64,000 nucleotides of DNA from the NCBI GenBank assembly GCA_046153945.1, contig JBJXFF010000097.1, forward strand, positions 1 through 64,000. The letters run 5' to 3'. This DNA is from SXOA01 sp046153945. Its GTDB lineage: Bacteria > Planctomycetota > Planctomycetia > Pirellulales > Pirellulaceae. The position numbers were made by a program, and so were the translations under genes. The notes under the pieces are model-generated. The model saw only the letters and a program-made list of their open reading frames with translations, was not told the origin of the DNA and searched no databases. Shown here in pieces: positions 1 to 7,587 of this stretch (position 1 is the stretch's first letter; every line of letters begins with the position of its first letter).

Positions 1-2
1 AC

Positions 3-245
3 GAATCCAACGGAGCCGGCAGCGGCAGCCTGGCCAAGGGAGACGCGGCGGATGCGGCCCTCCTCGCCCTGCTGATGGCCTGGGGCCCGACACCAACGCT
101 CGCCAGCCTTGGCGGCTTCAATTCGACTGCTCCTGACGGCTCGGTCGACACCCTTTGGGGAGGCTCCGAAGCCGACGCCTTCTTCGGCTTCGGAGCTCTC
201 CTCGACAACGCCGCCGACCGGGTGGTGGGGACGGACTTGAATTAG
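3..245 (+). CDS. C-terminal end of a large surface/secreted protein (5' end outside window)
   Basis: An open frame enters from the left edge and ends at TAG 243-245, giving about 80 residues. The end carries a GGSEADAFFGF-type motif rich in Gly, Asp and Phe. Motifs of this kind (GGxGxDxFF) close many very large planctomycete extracellular repeat proteins, so the product is probably exported. This is inference from the tail alone, because no domain upstream is visible. A hairpin 35 bases downstream (280-315) could end its transcript. Confidence 0.6.
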   Translation, partial: ESNGAGSGSLAKGDAADAALLALLMAWGPTPTLASLGGFNSTAPDGSVDTLWGGSEADAFFGFGALLDNAADRVVGTDLN

Positions 246-279
246 CGGACGAAGTTGGGAGTCATGATTGTTACTTGCG

Positions 280-315
280 GGCAGGTGGGATTTATCAGAT
301 AGGTTCCCACCTGCC
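280..315 (+). terminator. Hairpin after the partial surface-protein gene
   Basis: A perfect 11-bp stem GGCAGGTGGGA (280-290) pairs with TCCCACCTGCC (305-315) around a 14-base loop. The following bases are pyrimidine-rich (tcttctcc) but contain no real T run, so termination may be weak or factor-assisted. Confidence 0.45.
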
Positions 316-663
316 TCTTCTCCGGCCAGTTTATGCAGTCCGCATCGCTTAACATACCGGCGGACTCACGCGGATGAACAAAGTCTAGGCAACTAGCGCC
401 AGTGGCTCCTAATCGGCGCAAACTCCGAGCTATATTGGCTTTCCGGGAGGCCTCGGGCGAAAACGGGTGGTACATAAACGTGCGCCCATATATCGGGGCG
501 AAGGGACGGTTCGTTTCCACGGGCGGTTTATGCCGGTGAGGACGAAGATGCCGATCTTTCGCTTCGTGATGGCAGGCACAAACACAGGACCGGCGCGGCG
601 AACGAATCCGCGGCGTCGGCTCCCTTGGTCGCAATCACCCAGCACTTGCACGAGGCTCTCCCC
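316..663. other. Intergenic gap before glgX, no gene seen
   Basis: No convincing coding frame is present. The short open frames here lack codon structure and similarity to any family I know. The stretch presumably holds the glgX promoter, but I could not single out a -35/-10 pair. Confidence 0.5.
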
Positions 664-2748
664 ATGCTCATGCGACACGTCCATCCCAAACTTCAGTTCA
701 CGCACATGCTGCCGTATGGAGCCATTCTCCATGACAACGGCGTGCAGTTCGTCGTTTTCAGCCGCAGCGCCAAGGAAATGCGGCTGCTGCTTTACGATGA
801 AGTGGAAGACACGGAGCCGACGGAAGTCATTTCCTTTTCGCGGGATACCGACCGCTGGGGGGACATTTGGAGTATCTTCATTCCCGGTTGCGGAGCAGGA
901 CAGCTTTATCACCTGCAAGCGGACGGCCCGCACAATCCCGAGATCGGCCAATGGTTCGACGGCAAAGCCCGGCTAATTGATCCGTATGCCAAGGCCCTGG
1001 CCGGTAACTTTCAACCATCGCCAGACGGCATCATCCGGCCGCCGAAGTGCGTCGTCGTCGATGACTACTTCGATTGGGAAGGGGACCGGCACCTCCGCAG
1101 AAGCGTTTCCGAGACCATCATTTATGAGACTCACGTCCGCGGCTTTACGCAGCACCCGTCGAGCGAGGTGAAAAATCCGGGCACGTATCTGGGCATCATT
1201 GAGAAGATTCCGTACCTGAAATCCCTCGGGGTCACCGCGGTCGAGCTGATGCCCGTGCATGAGTATCCCGTCGGGGGCATTTATGGCCAGCCGGTGGAGC
1301 GGCAGAACTACTGGGGTTACGATCCCCTCGCCTTTTTCGCCCCGCATCAATGGTACGGCGTCAGCCGCAAACCGGGCGAGGTGGTGAATGAATTCAAACA
1401 GATGGTGAAGGCCCTGCACGCCGCGGGAATGGAAGTCATTCTCGACGTCGTCTTCAATCACACCTGCGAAGGGAACGAACTCGGGCCGACTCTCAGCTTC
1501 AAGGGACTGGAGAACAAGGTCTATTACATGCTGGGGAACGGCGGCAGCCGGTACACCAATTTTTCGGGCTGCGGCAACACGGTCAACGGCAACCATCCGA
1601 TCGTCCGCGAGATGATTTTTCATTGCCTGCGGCACTGGGTACACAACTATCACGTCGACGGTTTTCGGTTCGACCTCGCCTCCATCCTCAGCCGCGATAG
1701 GAATGGGCACCTCGTCCCCAATCCGCCGCTGGTGGAGGCCATTGCCGAGGATCCGCTCCTCGCCGATACCAAAGTCATTGCCGAAGCCTGGGACGCAGCC
1801 GGCGCATACCAGGTCGGCTCCTTCGGCGACCTCCGCTGGGCCGAATGGAACGGCCGCTATCGGGACGACGTCCGCCGCTTTTGGCGCGGCGACGGCAGCA
1901 TGCTGGGCCCGCTGGTCACACGCTTCGCCGGTTCCAGTGACCTGTATGAACATTCGGGCCGCCCGCCGTATTGCAGCATTAACTTCATCACGTCGCACGA
2001 CGGCTTCACACTGAATGACATGGTGAGCTATCGGGACAAGCACAACGAAGCCAACGGCGAAGGAAACCGGGACGGCGACAACAACAACTACAGCGATAAC
2101 TACGGTGCCGAAGGCCTCACCAAGCGGCTCGACATCGAAGACCTCCGCGAACGACAGATTCGCAACATGTTCGCGACGCTGCTGCTCAGCCAAGGCGTTC
2201 CCATGTTTGTGATGGGGGACGAATGTCGCCGCACGCAGAAGGGGAACAACAACGCCTATTGCCAGGACAACGACATCTCCTGGTTCGATTGGTCGCTGAT
2301 TGAGAAGAATTCGGATCTCGTCCGCTTCGCCCAGGCTCTGATCAAATTCCGCCGCACCCAGCCGACCGTCCGCCGTGATCATTACCTGACCGGCAAGCCG
2401 AAATTCGAGGGGGCTCTCCCCGACGTGAGTTGGTTCAGCGCCCTGGGGACCGCGGTGGACTGGTCCGGAGAAGATGCCACGCTCATTGCCCTGCTCAAGC
2501 GTCCCGAACCTGAGCACGATCCCGAAAAGGTCGCTCGCGACGTGCTACTGCTCATCAATGCCACCCACGAACCGCGGGAGTTCATCCTCCCGCCTGTGGC
2601 CAAGGGAACCCAGTGGCGGCTGTTCATCGACACTGCCGCGGCATCCCCCTACGACGTCTACCCCGACCTCGACGGACCGCCGCCGCCGCGGGCTCGGAGG
2701 CTAACACTTTCCTATCGCTCCATGTGCTGCTTTGTGGCTGCGAAGTGA
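664..2748 (+). CDS. glgX: Glycogen debranching enzyme / isoamylase-type GH13
   Basis: Cytoplasmic enzyme that hydrolyses alpha-1,6 branch points of (limit-dextrin) glycogen. The roughly 694-aa length fits GlgX. The N-terminal part is the beta-sandwich CBM48-like domain (GAILHDNGVQFVVFSRSA). The GH13 barrel shows the four classic regions: DVVFNH (about residues 260-265), DGFRFDLAS with the nucleophile Asp (about 332-340), VIAEAWD with the acid/base Glu (about 372), and FITSHDG (about 443-449). The ATG at 664 is chosen over a TTG at 625 because similarity begins here and a GAGG lies just upstream. It is monocistronic and converges on the PfpI-family gene with a 13-base gap. No other glycogen gene is in the window. 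Confidence 0.93.
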   Translation: MLMRHVHPKLQFTHMLPYGAILHDNGVQFVVFSRSAKEMRLLLYDEVEDTEPTEVISFSRDTDRWGDIWSIFIPGCGAGQLYHLQADGPHNPEIGQWFDGKARLIDPYAKALAGNFQPSPDGIIRPPKCVVVDDYFDWEGDRHLRRSVSETIIYETHVRGFTQHPSSEVKNPGTYLGIIEKIPYLKSLGVTAVELMPVHEYPVGGIYGQPVERQNYWGYDPLAFFAPHQWYGVSRKPGEVVNEFKQMVKALHAAGMEVILDVVFNHTCEGNELGPTLSFKGLENKVYYMLGNGGSRYTNFSGCGNTVNGNHPIVREMIFHCLRHWVHNYHVDGFRFDLASILSRDRNGHLVPNPPLVEAIAEDPLLADTKVIAEAWDAAGAYQVGSFGDLRWAEWNGRYRDDVRRFWRGDGSMLGPLVTRFAGSSDLYEHSGRPPYCSINFITSHDGFTLNDMVSYRDKHNEANGEGNRDGDNNNYSDNYGAEGLTKRLDIEDLRERQIRNMFATLLLSQGVPMFVMGDECRRTQKGNNNAYCQDNDISWFDWSLIEKNSDLVRFAQALIKFRRTQPTVRRDHYLTGKPKFEGALPDVSWFSALGTAVDWSGEDATLIALLKRPEPEHDPEKVARDVLLLINATHEPREFILPPVAKGTQWRLFIDTAAASPYDVYPDLDGPPPPRARRLTLSYRSMCCFVAAK

Positions 2749-2761
2749 GCGGCTTGGGTTT

Positions 2762-3331
2762 TCAGCCCCCGCTGCTGAGCATTCGCAAGAATTCCCGCAT
2801 GAGCGGGGCGTTATCGTGCCAGGTGCGGGCGGAGACGAGTCGGCCGTCGAGGACGACTTCCTGGTTGAGATAAGTTCCGCCCCCTTGCTCCACGTCGAGC
2901 TTGCACTTGGCCACGGTCGTCACCTTTTTGCCGCGAATGATGTCCGCCGCGGTCAGGATTTCGACACCGTGGCAGACGCTGGCGATGGGCTTGCCGGCCG
3001 CGGCCATTTCGCGGGTGATGCGGAGCAGATCCTGGTCGTAGCGGATGTATTCCGGTGCTCTGCCGCCTGAGATGAACATCCCCGCGTAGTCGGCCGCTTT
3101 CAAATCGCGAAAGGCCGCCGTTGCCCGGATGAAATACCCCGGCCGCTCCTGCGTGATGTCCCACGGAATGCTGCTATCCGGCGGAATCTCGTGCAGCACC
3201 GTGTGGTACAGCCGGGCATCGGGGCCGGCGACGACGACTTCGTAGCCCTCCTCCTGCAAACGGAAGAAGGGATAGAACGTATCGAGCGCCTCCGTGGCAT
3301 CGCCGAGGGGCATGAGGATTTTGGCAGGCAT
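2762..3331 (-). CDS. DJ-1/PfpI family protein
   Basis: A 189-aa protein with the flavodoxin-like glutamine-amidotransferase fold of the DJ-1/PfpI superfamily. The nucleophile elbow ASVCHG places Cys120-His121, GGRAPEY lies at about residues 89-95, and an acidic residue (Glu14) sits where PfpI members hold their catalytic Glu. Family members act as deglycases, chaperones or peptidases, and the substrate here cannot be read from sequence. It is cytoplasmic, with no signal peptide. The 5' flank holds family-A heptads (3332-3358). Confidence 0.88.
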   Translation of the reverse strand: MPAKILMPLGDATEALDTFYPFFRLQEEGYEVVVAGPDARLYHTVLHEIPPDSSIPWDITQERPGYFIRATAAFRDLKAADYAGMFISGGRAPEYIRYDQDLLRITREMAAAGKPIASVCHGVEILTAADIIRGKKVTTVAKCKLDVEQGGGTYLNQEVVLDGRLVSARTWHDNAPLMREFLRMLSSGG

Positions 3332-3358
3332 AGTGAGTAGTGAGTGGTGGGTGGTGAG
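3332..3358. repeat. Heptad repeat family A (AGTGAGT/GGTGGGT)
   Basis: Tandem 7-base units AGTGAGT, AGTGAGT, GGTGGGT, GGTGAG start one base beyond the PfpI-family start codon. They match the family-A arrays at 15808, 29116, 32947 and 45239. Confidence 0.75.
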
Positions 3359-3401
3359 AAGAGCTTAACCGGTAATTCTAGCGGAACTCGGCCGCCCGCT
3401 C

Positions 3402-3433
3402 CTCATCCCCTCACCCCATTATCCCCTCACCCT
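3402..3433. repeat. Pyrimidine-rich 8-base repeat (CTCATCCC/CTCACCCC)
   Basis: A run of 8-base units (CTCATCCC, CTCACCCC, ATTATCCC, CTCACCCT) leads into the stop codon of the minus-strand TIM-barrel gene. Its reverse complement resembles the purine-rich stretch at 52607-52638 (shared GGGGATGAGG). Confidence 0.55.
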
Positions 3434-4365
3434 CTCTTCACTCCCGCCTGCTTCATCGCCTTCGCCAGCGGCTCATAACATTTCCTCGCCGCGGCAACGG
3501 GGTCATAGCCGGGCTTCGAATGAATCTGTCCGCTGACCTCGACGACGACATCGCCGTGGTATTTTTTTGCTGCCAAGAGCTTGAAATACTCTGCGTAATG
3601 GTTCTCCTTTTCCGCCGGCAGCAGGAACTGAAACTTCGCCGCGTCCCCCTCGGCATCCTTCACATGAATGAAAACGGTGTGCGGCAACAGAGTGTCCAGC
3701 GCGTTTTCCAAAGAAATCTTTTGCAGCTCGAAGTGACTCTGGTCGAACGCGAGACGCACCGATTTGCTGCTGACTTGCTCCAGTAGCCACACGGCGTCAG
3801 CCGGAGCATGAAGCGCGCCAGCGACGTGCGCCTTGATGGCGATAATAATATTTTTCTCCTCGGCAATCCGCGCCCAATCCTTCAGCCGCTCGGCCATTTT
3901 CCCCTTCACCGCCTCCCACTCCGCCGGCTTGCCGCCAAGGATGGTTTCAATCAGTGGCGGCTGCTTCGGGAAGAGTTCGTGAGCAAGTTCCGCGGCGAGC
4001 GTGAGTCGCTGTAGATTCGCGGCATGCACTTTATCATCGCCCAGGATGGGCAAGTTCTCCATCAATGCCGAGAGTCGCAAGCCGCTTTTCTCCAAAGCCG
4101 CTTTCAGCTCTTTTCGGGCGAAAATGGCCAGTTTTTCGGGGTCTGCGGCCCAACCAGGCATCAGCGGCAGCTCGACGCAGTCGTAGCCGATCTCGCGGCA
4201 GGTCTTGATGGCGGTGGCGAGCGGCAATGTCTTCATGCCGTAGATACTAAAGCCAAGACCGATGGTTTGAACGTCTTCTGCACGCGATGTCGTATCACTC
4301 AAGAGAACAGCGGCAAGGCCCGCGGTGCAGGCCAAAGATTGTCGGCGAGTGATGAGGTGTGGCAT
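3427..4365 (-). CDS. Secreted (Tat-type) sugar phosphate isomerase/epimerase-like TIM barrel
   Basis: A 312-aa protein of the xylose-isomerase-like TIM-barrel superfamily (AP endonuclease 2 fold). The first 30 residues look like a twin-arginine signal (TRRQSL followed by a hydrophobic stretch and TTSRAED), so export after cytoplasmic folding is likely. FSIYGMKTLPLATAIKTC resembles the first strand-helix of the family, and DQSHFE, VHVKDAEG-like and VEVSGQ segments supply probable metal ligands at strand ends. Planctomycetes carry many such exported paralogues of unknown substrate. It stands alone, and family-B heptads lie just upstream. Confidence 0.85.
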   Translation of the reverse strand: MPHLITRRQSLACTAGLAAVLLSDTTSRAEDVQTIGLGFSIYGMKTLPLATAIKTCREIGYDCVELPLMPGWAADPEKLAIFARKELKAALEKSGLRLSALMENLPILGDDKVHAANLQRLTLAAELAHELFPKQPPLIETILGGKPAEWEAVKGKMAERLKDWARIAEEKNIIIAIKAHVAGALHAPADAVWLLEQVSSKSVRLAFDQSHFELQKISLENALDTLLPHTVFIHVKDAEGDAAKFQFLLPAEKENHYAEYFKLLAAKKYHGDVVVEVSGQIHSKPGYDPVAAARKCYEPLAKAMKQAGVKRG

Positions 4366-4386
4366 GAGAATACCTGTGATAGTAAA

Positions 4387-4433
4387 TCAGTACTCCGAAC
4401 TCAGTACCCAGTACTAAGTACGGAGTACTGAGT
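4387..4433. repeat. Heptad repeat family B (AGTACTG-type)
   Basis: Iterated AGTACT/GTAC words with roughly 7-base spacing. The two halves face each other (CAGTACTCC... ...GGAGTACTG), so the RNA could fold back. Other copies lie at 45331-45377 and 57042-57126. Confidence 0.7.
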
Positions 4434-4561
4434 TGAATCATTTCATCATATCAACTCATCGCACTACTCGCTCGTCCGTGCGATGATCCAGCGCGAGTCT
4501 TCGTCACGGATTCATTTACCGTCGCGCACAAAAAAACTTTGCTCCAACTTTCATTTTTCCA

Positions 4562-4591
4562 CTTGACGAAACATGCCACTTCCTGATTCAA
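4562..4591 (+). promoter_or_regulatory. Possible sigma70-type promoter for the mini-histone gene
   Basis: TTGACG (4562-4567), an 18-base spacer, then TTCAAT (4586-4591). The match is 5/6 and 4/6 to consensus. This is weak evidence by itself. Confidence 0.3.
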
Positions 4592-4678
4592 TAACGCAAT
4601 CGAGTTAGCACAAGCAGTGATGCGAGTGACCTCGACCAAGGATCCATGGAAGCTCGCTCGCTAGTTGCAAGTGAGAAG

Positions 4679-4701
4679 ACTTGCGAAAGTCTTTCGCAAG
4701 T
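4679..4701. promoter_or_regulatory. 11-bp palindrome upstream of the mini-histone gene
   Basis: ACTTGCGAAAG is followed after one base by CTTTCGCAAGT, a perfect inverted repeat 90 bases before the start codon. It could be an operator for a dimeric repressor or an mRNA hairpin. The sequence alone does not decide. Confidence 0.45.
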
Positions 4702-4791
4702 ACAACGGATTGAACGCGATACTCCTCGAAGATGCGTCCCGAGTTGTGTCGCTTTGGAGAATCGGACGCTCATAAGCAAGGAGCCATTTCA

Positions 4792-4872
4792 ATGGCAGCT
4801 GCGAAGAAGACCGCGAAGAAGGCCACCACGAAGAAGTCCACCAAGAAGACCGCCAAGAAGGCGAAGAAGTAA
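4792..4872 (+). CDS. 26-aa Lys/Ala-rich histone H1-like peptide
   Basis: A very short gene: after MAAAKKTAKKA the peptide continues with only Lys, Thr, Ala and one Ser, and ends in AKKAKK. Thirteen of 26 residues are Lys and none is acidic. An ideal ribosome site AAGGAG (4778-4783) sits 8 bases before the ATG, and a strong intrinsic terminator follows at 4958. Together these make a real gene much more likely than chance. The composition matches the tails of H1-like/Hc1-type bacterial DNA-compacting proteins, so a nucleoid role is inferred. It could also be a remnant of a longer histone-like gene. Confidence 0.72.
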   Translation: MAAAKKTAKKATTKKSTKKTAKKAKK

Positions 4873-4957
4873 CTGGCCCGGCGGACGAGTTGGCCGGCCT
4901 TCTTAGGAGGGACGGTTCGATCGGTCGCCGAAGTTTCTTCCGGACCACAGCGAGAAA

Positions 4958-5007
4958 GGCCGGCAGCGGTCCCCAAAGGGGAGCGACCGCTGCCGGCCTA
5001 GATTTTT
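4958..5007 (+). terminator. Strong intrinsic terminator
   Basis: A perfect 14-bp stem GGCCGGCAGCGGTC (4958-4971) / GACCGCTGCCGGCC (4985-4998) encloses a loop that contains CCC-AAA-GGG, and T5 follows at 5003-5007. It ends the mini-histone transcript and insulates the downstream haem gene. Confidence 0.85.
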
Positions 5008-5083
5008 GCGCGGAGACTCCCCGCGCTTACGCTTCGGGCTCGCTGGCCTGTTGTGTTGGGGCGGCGGTCATTAGCATGGAGCG

Positions 5084-7009
5084 ATGAGCACCGATAGCCC
5101 CAATTTCTCCGGCCTGCGGGTCGCCTCCCTGGAAAGTCGCAACGCGGAGGAGATGGCCCGCATGATCGCCCGCTTCGGCGGCGAGCCGCACGTCAGCCCC
5201 AGCATGCGGGATGTCCCCCTGGCCGAAAGCCGCGAAGCGGTGGAGTTTGCCAATCGGCTGATTACCGGCGGCATCGACGTGATGATCTTCCTGACGGGGG
5301 TTGGGTTTAAGCATCTGCTAGCAACCGTCGAAAAACATGTGGACCGGGAGCGGTTTCTCAATTCCCTACGGGACATTGTCACCATCGTCCGCGGCCCCAA
5401 GCCGTTGGCCGCCATGCGGGAAGTTGGCCTGACTCCAACACACCGCGTACCCGAGCCGAACACCTGGCGGGAGCTTCTGGCGACCATTGATGGCGGCATT
5501 CCGGTAGCGAATCAAAACGTGGCGGTGCAGGAATATGGAATCACCAACCGCAGCCTCGTTGCGGGACTGGAAGCTCGTGGAGCGAGGGTCCATCCCGTGC
5601 GGATTTATCAGTGGGACTTGCCGCTCGACACGGGGCCGCTGGAGGAGAATGTTCGCGCGCTGGCTGCTGGCGAGCGGGACGTTTTGCTTGTGACCTCGGC
5701 TCATCAGGTGGTCAATCTGTTTCGTGCGGCGGAGAAGCTGGCACTTGTTGAGAAACTGCGTGACGGTCTCAAGCGGACGGTTGTCGCGTCGGTCGGCCCC
5801 ACCACCAGCGAAATGCTCCGCGACAGCGAGATCGAAGTGGATGTAGAGCCGGAACATCCCAAGATGGGTCCCCTCGTCATGACGGCGGCGGAGAAGAGTG
5901 GCGAAATTCTGGCGCGGAAGCGACGGGCGAAGGTTGCGTTTGCCGGACCAGCCAGCGACCCGCTCGATAAGACCGCCCCGTGGTACAACAGCCCGTTCAT
6001 GAAGGCCTGCCGCCATGAGCCGACGAGCGTCACGCCGATCTGGCTGATGCGGCAGGCGGGGCGCTACATGGAAGAGTATCGCGAAGTCCGCGGAAAGACG
6101 ACCTTCCTGGATCTCTGCAAGAACCCGCAACTCTGCAGCGAGATCATGTGCACGGCAGTGAAGAAGTTGGGGGTCGATGCGGCCATCATCTTCTCCGACC
6201 TGCTGCCGATTCTGGAGCCGATGGGGCTGGAGCTGGAATTTTCCAAGGGTGAGGGGCCGGTGATTTACAATCCGGTACGGGCCCCGGCGGACGTTGATCG
6301 TGTGCTAGAACTGGACGATGTTCAATCGCTCGACTTCGTCTACGAGACCGTGCGACTGACCCGGGCCGATCTCCCCAGCGACATTCCGCTCATCGGTTTT
6401 GCGGGTGCGCCGTTCACGCTCGCCAGCTATGCGATTGAAGGTGGCAGCAGCCGCAACTATCTGCATACCAAAACGCTGATGTATCGGGACGAGGGAGCCT
6501 GGCGAACCTTGATGGAACGGTTCGTGCGAGCGATTACTCGGTATCTCAATGCTCAGATTGCCGCTGGGGCGCAATGCGTGCAACTGTTTGATTCCTGGGT
6601 CGGCTGCCTGGGGCCCGACGACTACCGCCGCTATGTGCTGCCGCATGTGGCGGCAATCATCCAAGGGATTACTCCCGGCGTACCGGTCATTAACTTTGCC
6701 GCGGGCAATCCCGCCCTGCTGCCGCTCGTTTCCGAAGCCGGCGGCACGGTATTCGGCATCGACTGGCGCGTGCGGTTGGACGACGCCTGGAAGGCTGTCG
6801 GCCACGACAAAGGGGTTCAGGGAAATCTCGACCCGCTGGTACTGCTGGCAGGGAAAGAGGAAATCCGCCGCCGCGCGAAGGAAGTCCTGAAGCAAGCCGA
6901 GAATCGTCCCGGCCATATTTTCAACTTGGGGCACGGCGTGGTTCAGCAAACGCCCGTGGAGAACGCCATTGCACTTGTTGACATGGTGCATGAGATGAGC
7001 CAGCGGTGA
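5084..7009 (+). CDS. hemD-hemE: Fused uroporphyrinogen-III synthase / uroporphyrinogen decarboxylase
   Basis: One 641-aa frame joins two consecutive haem-pathway enzymes. Residues about 5-285 resemble HemD, which cyclises hydroxymethylbilane (FLTGVGFKHL, LVTSAHQVVNLF, VASVGPTTSEML). After a short basic linker, residues about 300-641 are HemE, which decarboxylates uroporphyrinogen III to coproporphyrinogen III. The signatures PIWLMRQAGRYMEEYR (about 317) and GFAGAPFTLASYAIEGG (about 438) are intact. No stop or frameshift lies between the parts. Covalent fusion would channel the labile uroporphyrinogen. Start ATG 5084 has GGAG nearby. hemW lies 13 kb downstream and no other hem gene is seen. 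Confidence 0.92.
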   Translation: MSTDSPNFSGLRVASLESRNAEEMARMIARFGGEPHVSPSMRDVPLAESREAVEFANRLITGGIDVMIFLTGVGFKHLLATVEKHVDRERFLNSLRDIVTIVRGPKPLAAMREVGLTPTHRVPEPNTWRELLATIDGGIPVANQNVAVQEYGITNRSLVAGLEARGARVHPVRIYQWDLPLDTGPLEENVRALAAGERDVLLVTSAHQVVNLFRAAEKLALVEKLRDGLKRTVVASVGPTTSEMLRDSEIEVDVEPEHPKMGPLVMTAAEKSGEILARKRRAKVAFAGPASDPLDKTAPWYNSPFMKACRHEPTSVTPIWLMRQAGRYMEEYREVRGKTTFLDLCKNPQLCSEIMCTAVKKLGVDAAIIFSDLLPILEPMGLELEFSKGEGPVIYNPVRAPADVDRVLELDDVQSLDFVYETVRLTRADLPSDIPLIGFAGAPFTLASYAIEGGSSRNYLHTKTLMYRDEGAWRTLMERFVRAITRYLNAQIAAGAQCVQLFDSWVGCLGPDDYRRYVLPHVAAIIQGITPGVPVINFAAGNPALLPLVSEAGGTVFGIDWRVRLDDAWKAVGHDKGVQGNLDPLVLLAGKEEIRRRAKEVLKQAENRPGHIFNLGHGVVQQTPVENAIALVDMVHEMSQR

Positions 7010-7063
7010 ACGCAAGTCCCATTAAACTAAAAAGCGCTCGCAAACGGCTGCAATTCGCTGATA

Positions 7064-7282
7064 TCAGGCGTAGATCAGTCGCCCGCGCGGCTTCGGAATC
7101 GGCCGCCCAAGTTCCTTGGCCGTCTCGATCCACTCCTTGACGACAACCTCAACCGCGGCGAGCGCTTTCTGATAGCTCGAGCCATCCGCAGCACATCCCG
7201 GCAATTCGGGGACTTCCGCAATAAAGGCGTCGTCTGCCTCGCTCCAGTAAATGATGACTTCGTAACGAAGGTTATTCGGCAT
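7064..7282 (-). CDS. HicB-like antitoxin (short form)
   Basis: A 72-aa protein with the HicB partial RNase H-like fold: YEVIIYWSEADDAFIAEVPELPGCAADGSS, then a helix typical of HicB (ALAAVEVVVKEWIETAKELGRPIPKPRG). It should bind and block the HicA toxin encoded just upstream. It lacks the C-terminal DNA-binding domain found in longer HicB proteins, so any autoregulation would need another factor. Its start overlaps the end of hicA by 11 bases, giving translational coupling. Confidence 0.85.
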   Translation of the reverse strand: MPNNLRYEVIIYWSEADDAFIAEVPELPGCAADGSSYQKALAAVEVVVKEWIETAKELGRPIPKPRGRLIYA

Positions 7283-7532
7283 CTTGTTCCCCAGCTAATC
7301 TGTACCTGACGATTACGTTGCGAACCTGCTTTACCTGATAAGCCTTGGCCAGCGAACCGCGCGGTTGAAGATTGAGAATCTCTTCGACTCCATCACGCGA
7401 AAAAATGTGGTGGTCCCCACGAATACGTTCCTCGAAGTCCAACCATTTTAAGACGCGACGCAATTCGTCAAAACGGACATTTGCATCCGATGTGCCTCGC
7501 AATACTTTGTCGAGTACCTTGGCCCTGCTCAC
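7272..7532 (-). CDS. HicA-like toxin
   Basis: An 86-aa (from GTG 7532) or 89-aa (from TTG 7541) protein of the HicA mRNA-interferase family, with a double-stranded-RNA-binding-like fold. RGDHHIFSRDGVEEILNLQP contains the catalytic His region, and KAYQVKQVRNVI is the usual helix. GTG 7532 is preferred because AAGGG lies about 11 bases upstream, whereas it is too close to the TTG. Gene order is toxin then antitoxin. A palindrome (7569-7587) lies upstream. The cassette sits directly behind hemD-hemE. Confidence 0.83.
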   Translation of the reverse strand: MSRAKVLDKVLRGTSDANVRFDELRRVLKWLDFEERIRGDHHIFSRDGVEEILNLQPRGSLAKAYQVKQVRNVIVRYRLAGEQDAE

Positions 7533-7568
7533 TGCAATCAAAACCCTTAATTCAGCAGCCGAAATGGG

Positions 7569-7587
7569 TTGTCAACTTCGTTGACAA
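7569..7587 (-). promoter_or_regulatory. Palindromic operator/promoter candidate upstream of hicAB
   Basis: TTGTCAAC-N3-GTTGACAA, a perfect 8+8 inverted repeat 28-46 bases before the hicA start on the minus strand. Each arm contains TTGACA in one orientation, so a repressor bound here would cover a -35 box. No good -10 is visible. Confidence 0.55.

Larger units (their letters stand above)
4434..4791. other. Long leader/intergenic region before the mini-histone gene
   Basis: No protein gene is seen. The region holds a possible promoter (4562-4591) and an 11-bp perfect palindrome (4679-4701). If the promoter is real, the mini-histone mRNA has a leader of about 190 bases. Confidence 0.4.

Noticed and set aside
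973..2517. Long open frame on the minus strand opposite glgX
   Set aside because: It mirrors the codon pattern of the GH13 gene and shows no domain; a GC-rich shadow.
4646..4906. Longer frame covering the mini-histone region
   Set aside because: Its frame gives a Pro/Arg-rich product without a ribosome site; the 26-aa frame has the AAGGAG site at correct distance.
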